A program made the translations under genes and the position numbers. A stretch of 49,167 bases of DNA from an uncultured Mycoplasmatota bacterium. GTDB taxonomy: Bacteria > Bacillota_I > Bacilli_A > RF39 > UBA660. A model generated the notes under the pieces. The model saw only the letters and a program-made list of their open reading frames with translations. It was not told the DNA's origin and did no database searches. Numbering within the stretch: position 1 is the first letter of the stretch; the number at the start of each line of letters is the position of its first letter. The stretch lies in NCBI GenBank assembly GCA_947576095.1, contig CANPPW010000009.1, positions 1 to 49,167 on the forward strand, given 5' to 3'. This document shows positions 25,793 to 35,019 of this stretch, in pieces.

Positions 25793-25885
25793 ATGAGTGA
25801 GATAAATACTTTATTTTCAGATATGATTGATGATGTAACTTATATGCAGAAAATTATTGTTTTGAAGAAATTAAAAAGTGGATAA
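25793..25885 (+). CDS. Possible 30-residue peptide behind a Spo0A box
   Basis: ATG at 25793, nine bases after GGTGAT (25784-25789), runs 30 codons to TAA. The product is MSEINTLFSDMIDDVTY followed by a basic helix (MQKIIVLKKLKSG): an acidic N-terminal half and a basic C-terminal half that could form a short amphipathic helix. No membrane segment. It stands alone between divergent recU and gpsB, 50 bases after a consensus Spo0A box. It could be a small regulatory peptide of the sporulation programme, or chance. I know of no named homologue. Confidence 0.4.
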   Translation: MSEINTLFSDMIDDVTYMQKIIVLKKLKSG

Positions 25886-25924
25886 AATTGGTTATATAAT
25901 GCACCTTTTTTTTCATACAGAAAA

Positions 25925-25953
25925 GTTGACAAAAAAATTTTTTTTTGAGAGAA
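25925..25953 (+). promoter_or_regulatory. gpsB promoter
   Basis: TTGACA (25925-25930), 17-base A/T-only spacer ending in GA, then GAGAAT (25948-25953), 30 bases before gpsB. The -35 is perfect and the -10 moderate. Confidence 0.5.
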
Positions 25954-25982
25954 TGAATATGTTATGAGACGGAGGTGATTTT

Positions 25983-26309
25983 GTGTATCAAGATAGAATT
26001 GTTTTAACTGCAAAGGATATCTATGAAAAAGAATTTAAAATAGATACAAGAGGGTATAGACCTCAAGAGGTGGATAAGTATTTAGACATTATCATAAAGG
26101 ATGTAGAGGAATATACTGCTATTATAAGAGAACTAACAGAAGAAAAAAGAGATCTAATTGATGATAACATGAAATTGAAACAAGAAATACGTCGCCTTCG
26201 AACAAAACTAGATGCGATTAAGGAATATCCATCTGGGGAGATGCATAATTCGGATCTTTTACGAAGATTATCAAATCTTGAAAAGATCATTTATGGAAAA
26301 AATGAATAG
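25983..26309 (+). CDS. gpsB: Cell division/growth coordinator GpsB (DivIVA family)
   Basis: 108 residues. The N-terminal DivIVA-like membrane-binding part has LTAKDIYEKEFKIDTRGYRPQ, typical of GpsB, then a coiled coil (about 40-75) and a short C-terminal helical trimer region (LLRRLSNLEKIIYG). It shuttles PBP1 between septum and side wall, which fits with ponA on the opposite strand here. GTG start at 25983 follows ACGGAGGTGAT. The stop codon lies at the base of the rnpB P1 stem, the same gpsB-rnpB order as in Bacillus. Confidence 0.95.
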   Translation: MYQDRIVLTAKDIYEKEFKIDTRGYRPQEVDKYLDIIIKDVEEYTAIIRELTEEKRDLIDDNMKLKQEIRRLRTKLDAIKEYPSGEMHNSDLLRRLSNLEKIIYGKNE

Positions 26310-26660
26310 TATTTTGACAAACGCTGCATTTTTATAATGTAGAGGAAAGTCCATGCTCGCACAATCTGTGATGATTGTAGTGTTTGTGTATAGGGAAAAA
26401 ATAACCTATAGTAGCAACTGCTAACGGCGTGAAAAAACCTAAACCTTTTGGCAAGGTTTTAGTAGCATAAAGTGCCATAGAGACGAGTTTTTTAGAAATA
26501 AAAAAGTGGAACGTGGTAAACCCCGCAAGCGAGAAACCCAAATTTGGTAGGGGAACCTAATAAAGGAGAATAAGAATTCTTTATGGGACTAGATTTTCTA
26601 GTAGATAAATGTTTGTCGCCTATTTATAGGAACAGAACATGGCTTATAAAATATTATTTT
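26305..26660 (+). ncRNA. rnpB: RNase P RNA, bacterial type B
   Basis: About 355 nt. Conserved blocks are in order: TAGAGGAAAGTCCATGCTCG, the CTAACGGCGTGAAAAAACC region, AAAGTGCCATAGAGACGA, GTGGAACGTGGTAAACCCC, GCGAGAAACCC, TTGGTAGGGGAACC and the closing GGAACAGAACATGGCTTA. The ends pair: AATAGTATTTT (26305-26315) with AAAATATTATT (26648-26658) as P1. It is the catalytic RNA that matures the 5' ends of tRNAs. The layout matches the Bacillus type B class, somewhat shorter than the 401 nt of B. subtilis. It starts over the gpsB stop codon. Confidence 0.96.
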
Positions 26661-26689
26661 TGATCCAAACCAGAAAGTGGTGAAGTAAA

Positions 26690-27172
26690 TTGAAAGAAAT
26701 TGGCTTACAATTCCAAGAATCTAGAGAAAATATAGGCATTAGTATTGATGAAGTTGCCTCCGATTTGAAAGTTGAAAAACAGGATTTAGAGAATTTAGAG
26801 GCGGGCAATATTAAATCTTTTGCGAATGTTGTTTCTTTAAAATATTTAATTCGGGATTATTCTAAATATTTGGGGTTAAATGCAGAAGATATTCTAGATG
26901 AATATAATGAATATTTATTTGATCAAACATCAAAAATTTCATTAGATGATATTAAAGCAGCAAAGAAAAGGTTGGCTCGTGAAGCAGAAATACAAAAAGA
27001 AGATAAAGTACGATCTCCTTATACAAATTCAAAAAAGAATGAAAGTAGAATTGTTTTTGTAATTGTATTATCTATTTTGCTTGTTATGATTGCTACTGTT
27101 GCCATTTATTTTGTTTTTAAACAAAAACCTGTAAAAGACGATCATACAATTTCATATATAAGGTGGGAGTGA
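26690..27172 (+). CDS. RodZ-like membrane protein with HTH domain
   Basis: 160 residues. An N-terminal helix-turn-helix of the RodZ/YmfM type (LQFQESRENIGISIDEVASD, YLIRDYSKYLGL) is followed by a charged linker and one transmembrane helix (about 121-141). There is almost no extracytoplasmic domain, so it is shorter than classic RodZ. RodZ links MreB to the wall-elongation machine. TTG at 26690 follows GTGGTGA. It lies 4 bases before pgsA, the same pair as ymfM-pgsA in Bacillus, which supports the assignment. Confidence 0.85.
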   Translation: MKEIGLQFQESRENIGISIDEVASDLKVEKQDLENLEAGNIKSFANVVSLKYLIRDYSKYLGLNAEDILDEYNEYLFDQTSKISLDDIKAAKKRLAREAEIQKEDKVRSPYTNSKKNESRIVFVIVLSILLVMIATVAIYFVFKQKPVKDDHTISYIRWE

Positions 27173-27176
27173 TACT

Positions 27177-27773
27177 ATGAAGATGAACTTACCCAATCGA
27201 TTGACAATGTTAAGACTTATTTTATCGATTGTTATTATTATTATTTTGTTGTTTCCCTTTGATGCTTGTGGGATCATCATTCCTAAATTATTTATTAATG
27301 AATCTCTTGTAATTGATATTAGATATATCATATCAGGTATTTTATTTATTTTAGCGTCTATTACAGATTTTTTAGATGGATATGTAGCTAGAAAATATAA
27401 TTTGGTAACTGATTTTGGAAAAATGATTGATGCAATTGCAGATAAAGTATTGGTAAACTCGATTTTGATTATACTTGCATCTTCTGGTTTTATTCATCCC
27501 ATTATCGCAGTGATTGTAGTAATTAGGGATACAGCTGTCAATTCTATTAAAATGGTGGCAGGAAATAAAGGAAAAGTGGTGGCAGCCATTAAGAGTGGAA
27601 AATTTAAAACAGCATTTTTAATGGTAGGAATTATTTTGACATTATTTTATAATTTACCATTTGAACTATGGAATTTTAAGGTATCTGATTTTTTACTTAT
27701 TGTTGCGGCAATTCTCTCAATTGTTTCAGGTATCCAGTATTATATACAAAATAAACATCTTATTTTTTCGTAA
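27177..27773 (+). CDS. pgsA: CDP-diacylglycerol-glycerol-3-phosphate phosphatidyltransferase
   Basis: 198 residues with about five membrane helices. The CDP-alcohol phosphatidyltransferase motif D-G-x2-A-R-x8-G-x3-D-x3-D is seen as LDGYVARKYNLVTDFGKMID with AD following. The N-terminus NLPNRLTMLRLILS is typical of PgsA. It makes phosphatidylglycerol phosphate, the entry to PG, cardiolipin and lipoteichoic acid; the LtaS-like enzyme at 46614 would use PG. ATG at 27177 follows GGGAGTGA. The terminator overlaps the stop. Confidence 0.97.
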   Translation: MKMNLPNRLTMLRLILSIVIIIILLFPFDACGIIIPKLFINESLVIDIRYIISGILFILASITDFLDGYVARKYNLVTDFGKMIDAIADKVLVNSILIILASSGFIHPIIAVIVVIRDTAVNSIKMVAGNKGKVVAAIKSGKFKTAFLMVGIILTLFYNLPFELWNFKVSDFLLIVAAILSIVSGIQYYIQNKHLIFS

Positions 27774-27784
27774 GATGTTTTTTT
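27752..27784 (+). terminator. pgsA terminator
   Basis: AACATCTTA (27753-27761) against TAAGATGTT (27771-27779), followed by six T. Confidence 0.8.
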
Positions 27785-27814
27785 GTGAAATAACCACTAC
27801 TTTATGAAAATGGT

Positions 27815-28054
27815 TTACTTTATATCAACACGTTCTATTGTCTTTGTTGTGAATTCTTCCTTTGTATTTACTTTTCTAAATACAATTTCATAACCACATA
27901 ATTTAGCAATACTTTCAATTGTATCAAAATTTGGGTTTGAATAATTGGTTTCATAACCAGATAAAGTTGTTTGGGCAATATTGAGTAGTTCAGCTAACTC
28001 TGTTTGATTGTATCCTTTATCAGAACGCAATTTTTTTAACATTTTCCCTATCAT
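27815..28054 (-). CDS. XRE-family transcriptional regulator
   Basis: 79 residues from the ATG at 28054, five bases after GAGGTG; a GTG at 28060 is possible. A single helix-turn-helix (about 5-60) has GYNQTELAELLNIAQTTLSGYE and FDTIESIAKLCGYEI. The short C-terminal tail is Thr/Lys-rich. It is a lone Cro/CI-type DNA-binding protein transcribed towards pgsA. Targets are unknown; autoregulation is usual for such proteins. No phage genes lie nearby. Confidence 0.9.
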   Translation of the reverse strand: MIGKMLKKLRSDKGYNQTELAELLNIAQTTLSGYETNYSNPNFDTIESIAKLCGYEIVFRKVNTKEEFTTKTIERVDIK

Positions 28055-28139
28055 ATTCACACCTCGTCTAAATTATGTCATTTTAGATAAATATTGTGTT
28101 TAAATATCGAGAAAATCATTATAAAAAATGTATAACAGG

Positions 28140-28721
28140 TTATTTTTCTCTTTTTTCTAATATTTTATCTACAATTCCATAACTAAGAGATTCCTTAGCA
28201 TTTAAAAAATAATCCCGTTCAGTATCCTTTTCAATTTCTTTTAGCTCTTTTCCTGTATTTTTTGCTAAGATATGATTTAGTTTATCTTTTAATTTTAAAA
28301 TTCTTTCTGCCGCAATTTTTATTTCTGTTGCCTGACCTGTTGCACCTCCTAGTGGTTGATGGATCATGACTTCACTATTGGGAAGTGTATAACGTTTTCC
28401 TTTGCTGCCAGATGATAACAGAAAAGCAGCCATAGAAGCAGCCATCCCAATACAGATTGTTGAAACGTCACTTGCTATAAAATTCATAGTATCATAAATT
28501 GCCATTCCCGCTGTAACACTTCCACCAGGGGAATTGATATATATGCTAATATCATCATGAGAGATAGAATCTAAATACAAAAGTTCTGCACTGATAATAC
28601 TAGCCATTTTATCATCAATTTCATCTGATAAAAGAATAATACGATCTTTTAGAAGCCTTGAATATAAATCATAAGCTCTTTCACTATTGCTTGTTTTTTC
28701 AATAATAGTTGGTATTAACAA
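28140..28721 (-). CDS. clpP: ATP-dependent Clp protease proteolytic subunit
   Basis: 193 residues from a TTG at 28721. AAGGAG then sits nine bases away and the product starts M-L-I-P-T-I-I-E, like Bacillus MNLIPTVIE. The ATG at 28730 touches the binding site and is less likely. The catalytic triad is Ser96 (GMAASMAA), His121 (MIHQPLGG) and Asp170 (TERDYF). It forms the 14-mer protease core working with ClpX/ClpC and would degrade ssrA-tagged proteins. No CtsR operator is visible upstream. It is divergent from the uridine kinase gene. Confidence 0.97.
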   Translation of the reverse strand: MLIPTIIEKTSNSERAYDLYSRLLKDRIILLSDEIDDKMASIISAELLYLDSISHDDISIYINSPGGSVTAGMAIYDTMNFIASDVSTICIGMAASMAAFLLSSGSKGKRYTLPNSEVMIHQPLGGATGQATEIKIAAERILKLKDKLNHILAKNTGKELKEIEKDTERDYFLNAKESLSYGIVDKILEKREK

Positions 28722-28779
28722 AATGATCATCTCCTTATATTTATAATAGGTATAAAAGTCTTTAAATATGCAAAAAGGT

Positions 28780-28808
28780 GTGACAAAAAAATTTTTTTTT
28801 GGTAAAAT
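28780..28808 (+). promoter_or_regulatory. Promoter of the TGS-kinase gene
   Basis: GTGACA (28780-28785), 17-base spacer of A/T runs, TAAAAT (28803-28808), 25 bases before the start at 28834. Confidence 0.5.
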
Positions 28809-28833
28809 AGTAATCAAGAATAAGAGGGATAGG

Positions 28834-30498
28834 ATGGAAAAAACAATAAAATTGAATTATAATAATCATGTTATAAAGGAATTTAAGGCTGGGACAAAAA
28901 TTCTTGATATAGTACCCAGTTTTAAAAAATATTATAATTATGATATTTTAGCTGCCAAGTTTGAAAATGGAATTTTAGAATTAGGTGATACCATTACAAG
29001 AAGTGGAGCCATTACATTTTATGATAGGAGTAGTAGAGCTGGAAATGATATATATTCTAGAAGTGTTCAGTTTATATTACTTTTAGCTGTTAAAAGAATT
29101 CTAGGCCCAAGTAGTGAGATTATTACACAACATTCTATTGATAAAGGAATTTATTATGAAATTGAGGATAATCATTTTGATAAACCTATTTTAAAGAGAA
29201 TAGAAGCAGAAATGCGAAAAATTGTAGAAGAGGACCTTGTTTTTACCAAACTAAGTGTTTCTAGATTAGACGCTATGCATTTTTTTAAAAAAAGAAATCA
29301 AATGGATAAAGTGAAAGTGCTTAAGTATATTAGTAATACATATATCAATTTGTATAAGCTTGATAATCTCTATGATTATTTTTATGGTCAGATGGCTTAT
29401 AGTACAAAATCAATTGATAGTTTTAAATTAACTTATATTAAGGGAAACGGTTTTGTTTTAAGTTATCCAGATGTATATAATCCAGAATGTACACTTGATT
29501 ATAAACATCATAATATGATTTTTAATACGTTTTTAGATTATACTAGATGGGGAAATAATATAGGTATTTCTAATGCAGCTGATTTAAATGCATTAGTATC
29601 TACAGGTGAGTTTGAAAGATTGATTCATTTGGCAGAGGCATATTATAATAGTCAGCTTGCTTACGTTGCAGAACAGATTCATCAAAATAAAGATAATATT
29701 AAGCTTGTTCTCATTGCAGGACCTTCTTCTTCTGGGAAGACTACGACTTCTAAAAAACTTGAGGTATATTTACAAAGTAGAGGAATTCATACACATCAAA
29801 TTTCAATTGATGATTATTTTGTAAATAAAATTGATACGCCTTTAGACGAACATGGACAGCTTGATTTAGAATCACTTAGGGCGGTGGATGTTGATTTATT
29901 TAATAGACATCTTACACAATTATTAGAAGGAGAGAAAGTGTTGCTTCCACAATATAATTTTATTACTGGTGAACGTGAATATAAGAACAAGTGGTTGCAA
30001 ATTGGTGAAAATGATATCATTATTATTGAAGGATTACATGGGCTGAATGAGGAGTTAACCTTATCTATTGAAAGAAAAAATAAATACAAGATTTATATTA
30101 GTCCACTTACACAATTAAATATTGATAATCATAATCGAATTTATACAAGTGATACTAGAAAATTAAGAAGGATTGTGAGAGATAATAGGTACAGAGGATA
30201 TAGTGCTAGTGATACACTTAAATTATGGAGTAATATTAGAAATGGAGAGGAAAAGTATATTTTTCCATTTCAAGATGATGCTGATATTGTAATTAATTCG
30301 GCACTTATCTATGAACTAGGTGTTTTAAAAACGTATGCAGAACCTCTTCTTTTCTCAGTAGAAGAGAATGATGAAATGTATGCAGAAGCCCTTAGACTTA
30401 TTAATTTTCTTAGAAATTTATTACCAATTCCGAGTGATAGTGTTCCAGGGGATTCTGTATTAAGAGAATTTATTGGTGGAAGTTATTTTAAAGATTAG
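28834..30498 (+). CDS. TGS-domain uridine/nucleoside kinase
   Basis: 554 residues. The N-terminus (about 1-60) is a TGS ubiquitin-like domain and the next part (about 65-240) resembles the editing domain of threonyl-tRNA synthetase without the synthetase core. The C-terminal half (about 285-480) is a uridine kinase-like P-loop kinase with [16 protein letters not shown] and IIEGLHGL. This fusion is widespread in Clostridia and Erysipelotrichia. The kinase part phosphorylates a nucleoside, probably uridine or cytidine, in salvage; the role of the front part is not settled. The start at 28834 is set by GAGGGATAGG and the beginning of the TGS domain. Confidence 0.92.
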   Translation: MEKTIKLNYNNHVIKEFKAGTKILDIVPSFKKYYNYDILAAKFENGILELGDTITRSGAITFYDRSSRAGNDIYSRSVQFILLLAVKRILGPSSEIITQHSIDKGIYYEIEDNHFDKPILKRIEAEMRKIVEEDLVFTKLSVSRLDAMHFFKKRNQMDKVKVLKYISNTYINLYKLDNLYDYFYGQMAYSTKSIDSFKLTYIKGNGFVLSYPDVYNPECTLDYKHHNMIFNTFLDYTRWGNNIGISNAADLNALVSTGEFERLIHLAEAYYNSQLAYVAEQIHQNKDNIKLVLIAGPSSSGKTTTSKKLEVYLQSRGIHTHQISIDDYFVNKIDTPLDEHGQLDLESLRAVDVDLFNRHLTQLLEGEKVLLPQYNFITGEREYKNKWLQIGENDIIIIEGLHGLNEELTLSIERKNKYKIYISPLTQLNIDNHNRIYTSDTRKLRRIVRDNRYRGYSASDTLKLWSNIRNGEEKYIFPFQDDADIVINSALIYELGVLKTYAEPLLFSVEENDEMYAEALRLINFLRNLLPIPSDSVPGDSVLREFIGGSYFKD

Positions 30499-30513
30499 AA
30501 AAGAGGGATACAA

Positions 30514-31524
30514 TTGATTAAAGTAGCAATTAATGGATTTGGAAGAATAGGAAGACTTGTGTTTCGAATTATGGAAGAGGATCCAGAATTTGAAATTGTC
30601 GCAATTAATGATTTAACAGACTCTCAGCAGCTTGCATATTTGCTAAAATATGATACGAATCATAGGAACTATAAGGTAGATGAAATTTCTTATGATGAGG
30701 AAGGGATTATTGTGTCAGGTAGAAAAGTAAAAGTATTTTCTGAAACGGATCCTTCCCGTTTACCTTGGAAAGCGTTAGGAGTAGATGAAGTATTTGAATG
30801 TACAGGAAAATTTGTTGAAAAAGAAAAGGCACTTGCTCATATTGATGCAGGTGCTAAAAAAGTAATCATTTCGGCTCCAGCGAAAGGAGATTTAAAAACA
30901 ATTGTATATAATGTGAATCACACATTATTAGATGGTACAGAAACTGTGATTAGTGCTGCATCTTGTACAACCAATTGTTTAGCACCTACATTAGATATTA
31001 TTGAAAAAAATATTGGAATTGAGAAAGGGTATATGACAACAGTACATGCTTATACAAATGATCAAACCATTTTAGATGTTGCTCATAAAAAGGGAATTTA
31101 TGCTAGAAGAGGAAGAGCGGGAGCTATGAATATTGTTCCATCTTCTACAGGTGCTGCAAGTGCCCTTGGACTTGTTATTCCATCTTTAAAAGGAAGACTT
31201 GATGGAAGTGCTTTACGTATACCTACATCTACAGGTTCTATTGTGGATTTAACATTAGAGTTAAAAAGTCGTACAACAATAGAAAAGATTAACCATTTAT
31301 TTGAAGAAAATCAAAATGAAACAATTCAAATCACTATGGACCCTATTGTTTCAAGTGATATAATCGGTTCCCATTTGGGATCTTTAATAGATGGACAACT
31401 TACCAAAATACTAGAAGTGGATGGAAAACAGATGGTTAAGATTGTGGCATGGTATGATAATGAAATGGGATATAGTGCTCAAATGGTTCGTACTGCAAAA
31501 TATATGGGGAAATTTTTATCATAG
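30514..31524 (+). CDS. gap: Glyceraldehyde-3-phosphate dehydrogenase, type I
   Basis: 336 residues. An NAD-binding Rossmann start (INGFGRIGRLVFR), the catalytic site SAASCTTNC with Cys151, and the C-terminal WYDNEMGYS. It converts glyceraldehyde-3-phosphate to 1,3-bisphosphoglycerate in glycolysis. TTG at 30514 follows AAAGAGGGA. It heads a region with pgk and tpiA; a terminator at 31535 separates it from the pilin-like gene, so the enzymes are grouped but not strictly one transcript. Confidence 0.98.
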   Translation: MIKVAINGFGRIGRLVFRIMEEDPEFEIVAINDLTDSQQLAYLLKYDTNHRNYKVDEISYDEEGIIVSGRKVKVFSETDPSRLPWKALGVDEVFECTGKFVEKEKALAHIDAGAKKVIISAPAKGDLKTIVYNVNHTLLDGTETVISAASCTTNCLAPTLDIIEKNIGIEKGYMTTVHAYTNDQTILDVAHKKGIYARRGRAGAMNIVPSSTGAASALGLVIPSLKGRLDGSALRIPTSTGSIVDLTLELKSRTTIEKINHLFEENQNETIQITMDPIVSSDIIGSHLGSLIDGQLTKILEVDGKQMVKIVAWYDNEMGYSAQMVRTAKYMGKFLS

Positions 31525-31534
31525 CTTATATAGG

Positions 31535-31565
31535 AAAGAGGGAAATTTTTATCCCTTTTTTCTTT
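31535..31565 (+). terminator. gap terminator
   Basis: AGGGA (31539-31543) against TCCCT (31552-31556) with an A/T loop, followed by six T. Confidence 0.6.
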
Positions 31566-31578
31566 TCCTTAATTTTTC

Positions 31579-31607
31579 TTGTCAAAAGAAAAGATTTGGT
31601 ATAAAAT
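31579..31607 (+). promoter_or_regulatory. Possible promoter of the pilin-like gene
   Basis: TTGTCA (31579-31584), 17-base spacer, TAAAAT (31602-31607). The start codon is only 17 bases beyond the -10, so the leader would be about ten bases long. Confidence 0.4.
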
Positions 31608-31623
31608 GAAAATAGGTGATTTT

Positions 31624-32808
31624 ATGAAAGATACAAGGGGTTTTACTTTAGTTGAAATTATGGGTGTTATTGCTATATTAGCAGTTGTTGTGCTTGTCAC
31701 AGCACCAACTCTTATAAAATCTTTAAAAACGACAGAGAATGCACAATATGATGCTTTCAAAGATGATTTGTATTTAGCTGCAGAATCTTATATTGAATCT
31801 AATAAAGATTTATATAAGGAGCAACTTCTTACAATCGGAGGTAAAGTGAATGTTTTTATGAAAACCTTGAAAGATGAAAATTTAATCAAACATAAACTTA
31901 AAAATCCAAAGACGAACGAGATTTTAAAGGATGGAAGTTATATACAAATTATAGTACAAGGAGATGGAACCTATAAATATAATTTTATTGATGCAGCTGG
32001 GTCTGCTGCCTCTTACGTAGAAAGTAGTGCAAATGCTAAGGAATTAATAGACGATAATAGTAATAGTGGGTTAGATCATACCAAACCTTATACAAGCCGT
32101 AAATATTATATTGGTAAAAATCCAAATAATTATTTGATTTTTAGTGGGAATTGTTTTAGTATTATTCATATTACTCAAAATAATAGTTTGAAATTAATTT
32201 ATGAGGGAACAGCAAATGGGACAACTTGCGTTCGTAATGATTCTAATAGCAATGATTTATCGCCTGTTTTATGGGGATCTACAAGTGGTTTATGGGATCA
32301 ATCTAATATTAAAGATATGATGAGTGGATTCGCCGGTTCAGGTAGTATTTCTGTTGGTAGAGGCAGTATTACGATAGTTCAATCTAAAGACTTGCATCTG
32401 ATAGAACCCGCCACTTTTTATATCGGTGCTACTTATCATTTAGGAAATGCTTATGGTCAAACATTAAAAAATCATATAGAAAATGAGAGAACAAATTCTG
32501 TTTCAGAATTTGTTGGACTTATAAATACAAGTGATTATCTTAAAATTTCATGTGGAAGTGGGATTTCATGTAGTTGTATAACATCTCCTTCATCTACTTG
32601 TCAAAATGATAATTATTTATCAAAATCATATCCATATTGGCCAATCAATGCAGGTACAGGTGTTAATACTATGCATGTTATAAAATCGGGATTAAAAACC
32701 CAAAGTATATCTGATTCCGCTTATATAAGACCTGTCATTTATTTAAGCCAAGCAGCTAAGATCGTTCGTGGTAATGGTTCATCCACAAGCCCTTATATCG
32801 TATCATAG
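31624..32808 (+). CDS. Type IV pilin-like surface protein
   Basis: 394 residues. The N-terminus MKDTRGFTLVEIMGVIAIL is a textbook class III signal: a short basic leader, cleavage after Gly6, Phe at +1, Glu at +5, then a long hydrophobic helix. The body carries several Cys pairs (FSGNCFS; CGSGISCSCITSPSSTC) and ends in GNGSSTSPYIVS, a C-terminal motif seen repeatedly in surface proteins of gut Firmicutes. It needs a prepilin peptidase and an assembly ATPase, neither of which is in this window. It could be a large pseudopilin or adhesin. ATG at 31624 follows TAGGTGA. It sits between gap and pgk with its own possible promoter. Confidence 0.88.
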   Translation: MKDTRGFTLVEIMGVIAILAVVVLVTAPTLIKSLKTTENAQYDAFKDDLYLAAESYIESNKDLYKEQLLTIGGKVNVFMKTLKDENLIKHKLKNPKTNEILKDGSYIQIIVQGDGTYKYNFIDAAGSAASYVESSANAKELIDDNSNSGLDHTKPYTSRKYYIGKNPNNYLIFSGNCFSIIHITQNNSLKLIYEGTANGTTCVRNDSNSNDLSPVLWGSTSGLWDQSNIKDMMSGFAGSGSISVGRGSITIVQSKDLHLIEPATFYIGATYHLGNAYGQTLKNHIENERTNSVSEFVGLINTSDYLKISCGSGISCSCITSPSSTCQNDNYLSKSYPYWPINAGTGVNTMHVIKSGLKTQSISDSAYIRPVIYLSQAAKIVRGNGSSTSPYIVS

Positions 32809-32823
32809 AATGGGGAGAATATT

Positions 32824-34008
32824 ATGAAAAAAACAATTCGAGATTATCAATTATTCAATAAAAAGGTATTAATTCGTGTAGACTTTAATGTTCCTATTAA
32901 AGATGGCATTATTTTAGATGATAATCGTATGATAGAGAGTTTACCAACGATAAAGTATGCGATTCAAAAAAAAGCGAAGGTAATTTTGTTTTCTCATTTA
33001 GGAAGGATTCGTTCAGAAGAGGATAAAGTTAAAAATGATTTAAGACCTCTTTGTGAAAAGTTATCTCTACTTTTAGAACAACCCGTTATTTTTATAGAAC
33101 AAACACGTGGGGATTGTTTAGAAAAGGCGGTTCAAACATTAAAATGTGGTGAAGTTTTGCTTATACAAAATACAAGATATGAAGATTTTCCAGATAAAAA
33201 AGAGAGTAATAATGATGAAGCATTAGGAAAATATTGGGCGTCCTTAGGAGATATTTATATTAATGATGCTTTTGGCACTTCTCATAGAAGTCATGCTTCT
33301 AATGTGGGAATTGCTTCTCATTTGCCAAGTGGAATTGGATTTTTAATAGAAAAAGAATTGGGAACCTTTCGTAACATTTTAGATAGTCCAGAACGACCGT
33401 TTACAGTGATTTTAGGTGGATCTAAAGTAGCAGATAAGATAGGTGTTATTCAAAAACTCATTCATAGCCTTGATTATCTGTTGATTGGAGGGGCTATGGC
33501 ATATACCTTTTTAAAGGCCGAGGGTCTTCCCATAGGTTCTTCCATAGTAGAAGAGCAGTGGGTACCTTTTTGTTCTAATTTATTAAAAAAATATCCAGAT
33601 AAGATTATTTTACCAATTGATACAATTGTAGCAAAAGAGATAAAAAAGGATGCAGAGCATCGAAACTGTTTTATAAGTGATATACAAAAGGAAGAAATTG
33701 GACTTGATATAGGAAGATCCACAATTAAATTATTCAAGCAATATTTAGATGAGAGTAGAACGATTGTATGGAATGGTCCTTTAGGAATGTTTGAGTTAGA
33801 GCCATTTTCATATGGAACAAAAAGCTTATGTGAAATGATATCTTCTTTGGATGCTAAAACGGTTGTAGGTGGTGGAGATACAGCATCTGCCATTATAAAT
33901 ATGGGATATAAAGAAAAAATGACACATATTTCAACAGGTGGAGGTGCTTCTTTAGAATTATTAGAAGGAAAAAATTTACCTGGTATAGAAATCATTGAGG
34001 AAAAATGA
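32824..34008 (+). CDS. pgk: Phosphoglycerate kinase
   Basis: 394 residues, normal length. The start (VLIRVDFNVPI), SHLGR, GDIYINDAFGTSHRSHAS, the ATP-site GGSKVADKIG and the C-terminal VVGGGDTASAI with STGGGASLELLEG are all present. It makes ATP from 1,3-bisphosphoglycerate. ATG at 32824 follows GGGGAGAA. The stop overlaps the next start as ATGA, so the flippase-like gene is translationally coupled. Confidence 0.98.
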   Translation: MKKTIRDYQLFNKKVLIRVDFNVPIKDGIILDDNRMIESLPTIKYAIQKKAKVILFSHLGRIRSEEDKVKNDLRPLCEKLSLLLEQPVIFIEQTRGDCLEKAVQTLKCGEVLLIQNTRYEDFPDKKESNNDEALGKYWASLGDIYINDAFGTSHRSHASNVGIASHLPSGIGFLIEKELGTFRNILDSPERPFTVILGGSKVADKIGVIQKLIHSLDYLLIGGAMAYTFLKAEGLPIGSSIVEEQWVPFCSNLLKKYPDKIILPIDTIVAKEIKKDAEHRNCFISDIQKEEIGLDIGRSTIKLFKQYLDESRTIVWNGPLGMFELEPFSYGTKSLCEMISSLDAKTVVGGGDTASAIINMGYKEKMTHISTGGGASLELLEGKNLPGIEIIEEK

Positions 34009-35015
34009 AAAAAACAAGAAAACACGTTTTAAATGTTATTTTTTTAATATGTATTACCATACTCGTTTTATTTTTAAGTTTAAAAGATCATTTTTCTGAA
34101 ATTTTATACCAAGTATTCCATTTAAATCTTTTTTGGTTATTAGTGGCTTTCCTATTTATGGTAGCATCTTGGCTTTTGAAAGCTTTATCTCTTTATATTG
34201 TTACGAAAAAGATCAAACCTACTTATTCGTTCTCTAGTTCTCTTCGTTTAACTATGATTACCCAGTTTTTCAATGCAGTTACACCATTTGCAACAGGTGG
34301 ACAACCTTTTCAAGTATATACACTAAAAAAAGATGGTATTACTGTTACAAATGGAACCAATATTATCATGCAAAATTTTATTGTATATCAGGTAGCCCTC
34401 GTTTTTCTTGGTGTACTTGCCGTTTTATATAATTCTATTTTTCATATTTTTGAAGAAGTAAATGTATTAAAACATCTTGTAACACTTGGTTTTATGATGA
34501 ATACAATTGTTGTTGTTTTCCTTTTTGTAATTGCTTTTGGCAAAAAAATTAATGCATTTATTTTAAAATATGTTATTCAACTTTTAGATCGTTTTCACCT
34601 TGTTAAGAATAAAACGGAAAAATTGCAAAAGTGGGAGAGTTATATTGAGAACTTTCATGTTGGTGCTAAAAGATTACTAGCTGATAAAAAAATGTTTATT
34701 TTTACTGTACTTGCTAATTTTCTTTCTTTAATTTGCTTATACTTAATTCCATTGGCTATTTTATATGGAATGAATCATTATAATATTCATGTAATAAATT
34801 GTCTTGCCTCTTCAGCATACACTATGTTAATAGGCTCCTTTGTACCGATTCCAGGTGGTACAGGAGGATTAGAATATGGATATACCAAATTTTTTGGTCA
34901 TTTTGTAAAGGGAACTATTTTAAATGCATCTATGTTATTATGGAGAGGAATTACTTATTATCTGGGCCTTATTATAGGTGCTATTACTTTAAATATAAAA
35001 ACAAAAAGGAAGTGA
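34005..35015 (+). CDS. Flippase-like membrane protein (LPG synthase TM / UPF0104 family)
   Basis: 336 residues with about eight membrane helices. The family signatures are PFATGGQPFQVY (near residue 97) and FVPIPGGTGGLEYG (near 281), as in the membrane half of lysylphosphatidylglycerol synthase MprF and in YbhN-type proteins. It lacks the aminoacyl-transferase half, so it is more likely a lipid flippase-like protein than an LPG synthase. It overlaps pgk by four bases and lies 4 bases before a glycolipid glycosyltransferase gene. A joint role in making and moving membrane glycolipids is an inference from that. Confidence 0.9.
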   Translation: MKKTRKHVLNVIFLICITILVLFLSLKDHFSEILYQVFHLNLFWLLVAFLFMVASWLLKALSLYIVTKKIKPTYSFSSSLRLTMITQFFNAVTPFATGGQPFQVYTLKKDGITVTNGTNIIMQNFIVYQVALVFLGVLAVLYNSIFHIFEEVNVLKHLVTLGFMMNTIVVVFLFVIAFGKKINAFILKYVIQLLDRFHLVKNKTEKLQKWESYIENFHVGAKRLLADKKMFIFTVLANFLSLICLYLIPLAILYGMNHYNIHVINCLASSAYTMLIGSFVPIPGGTGGLEYGYTKFFGHFVKGTILNASMLLWRGITYYLGLIIGAITLNIKTKRK

Positions 35016-35019
35016 TTGT

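Noticed and set aside
33474-34025. 183-codon minus-strand frame opposite pgk
   Set aside because: It mirrors the conserved pgk C-terminus, has no family motif and no start signals.
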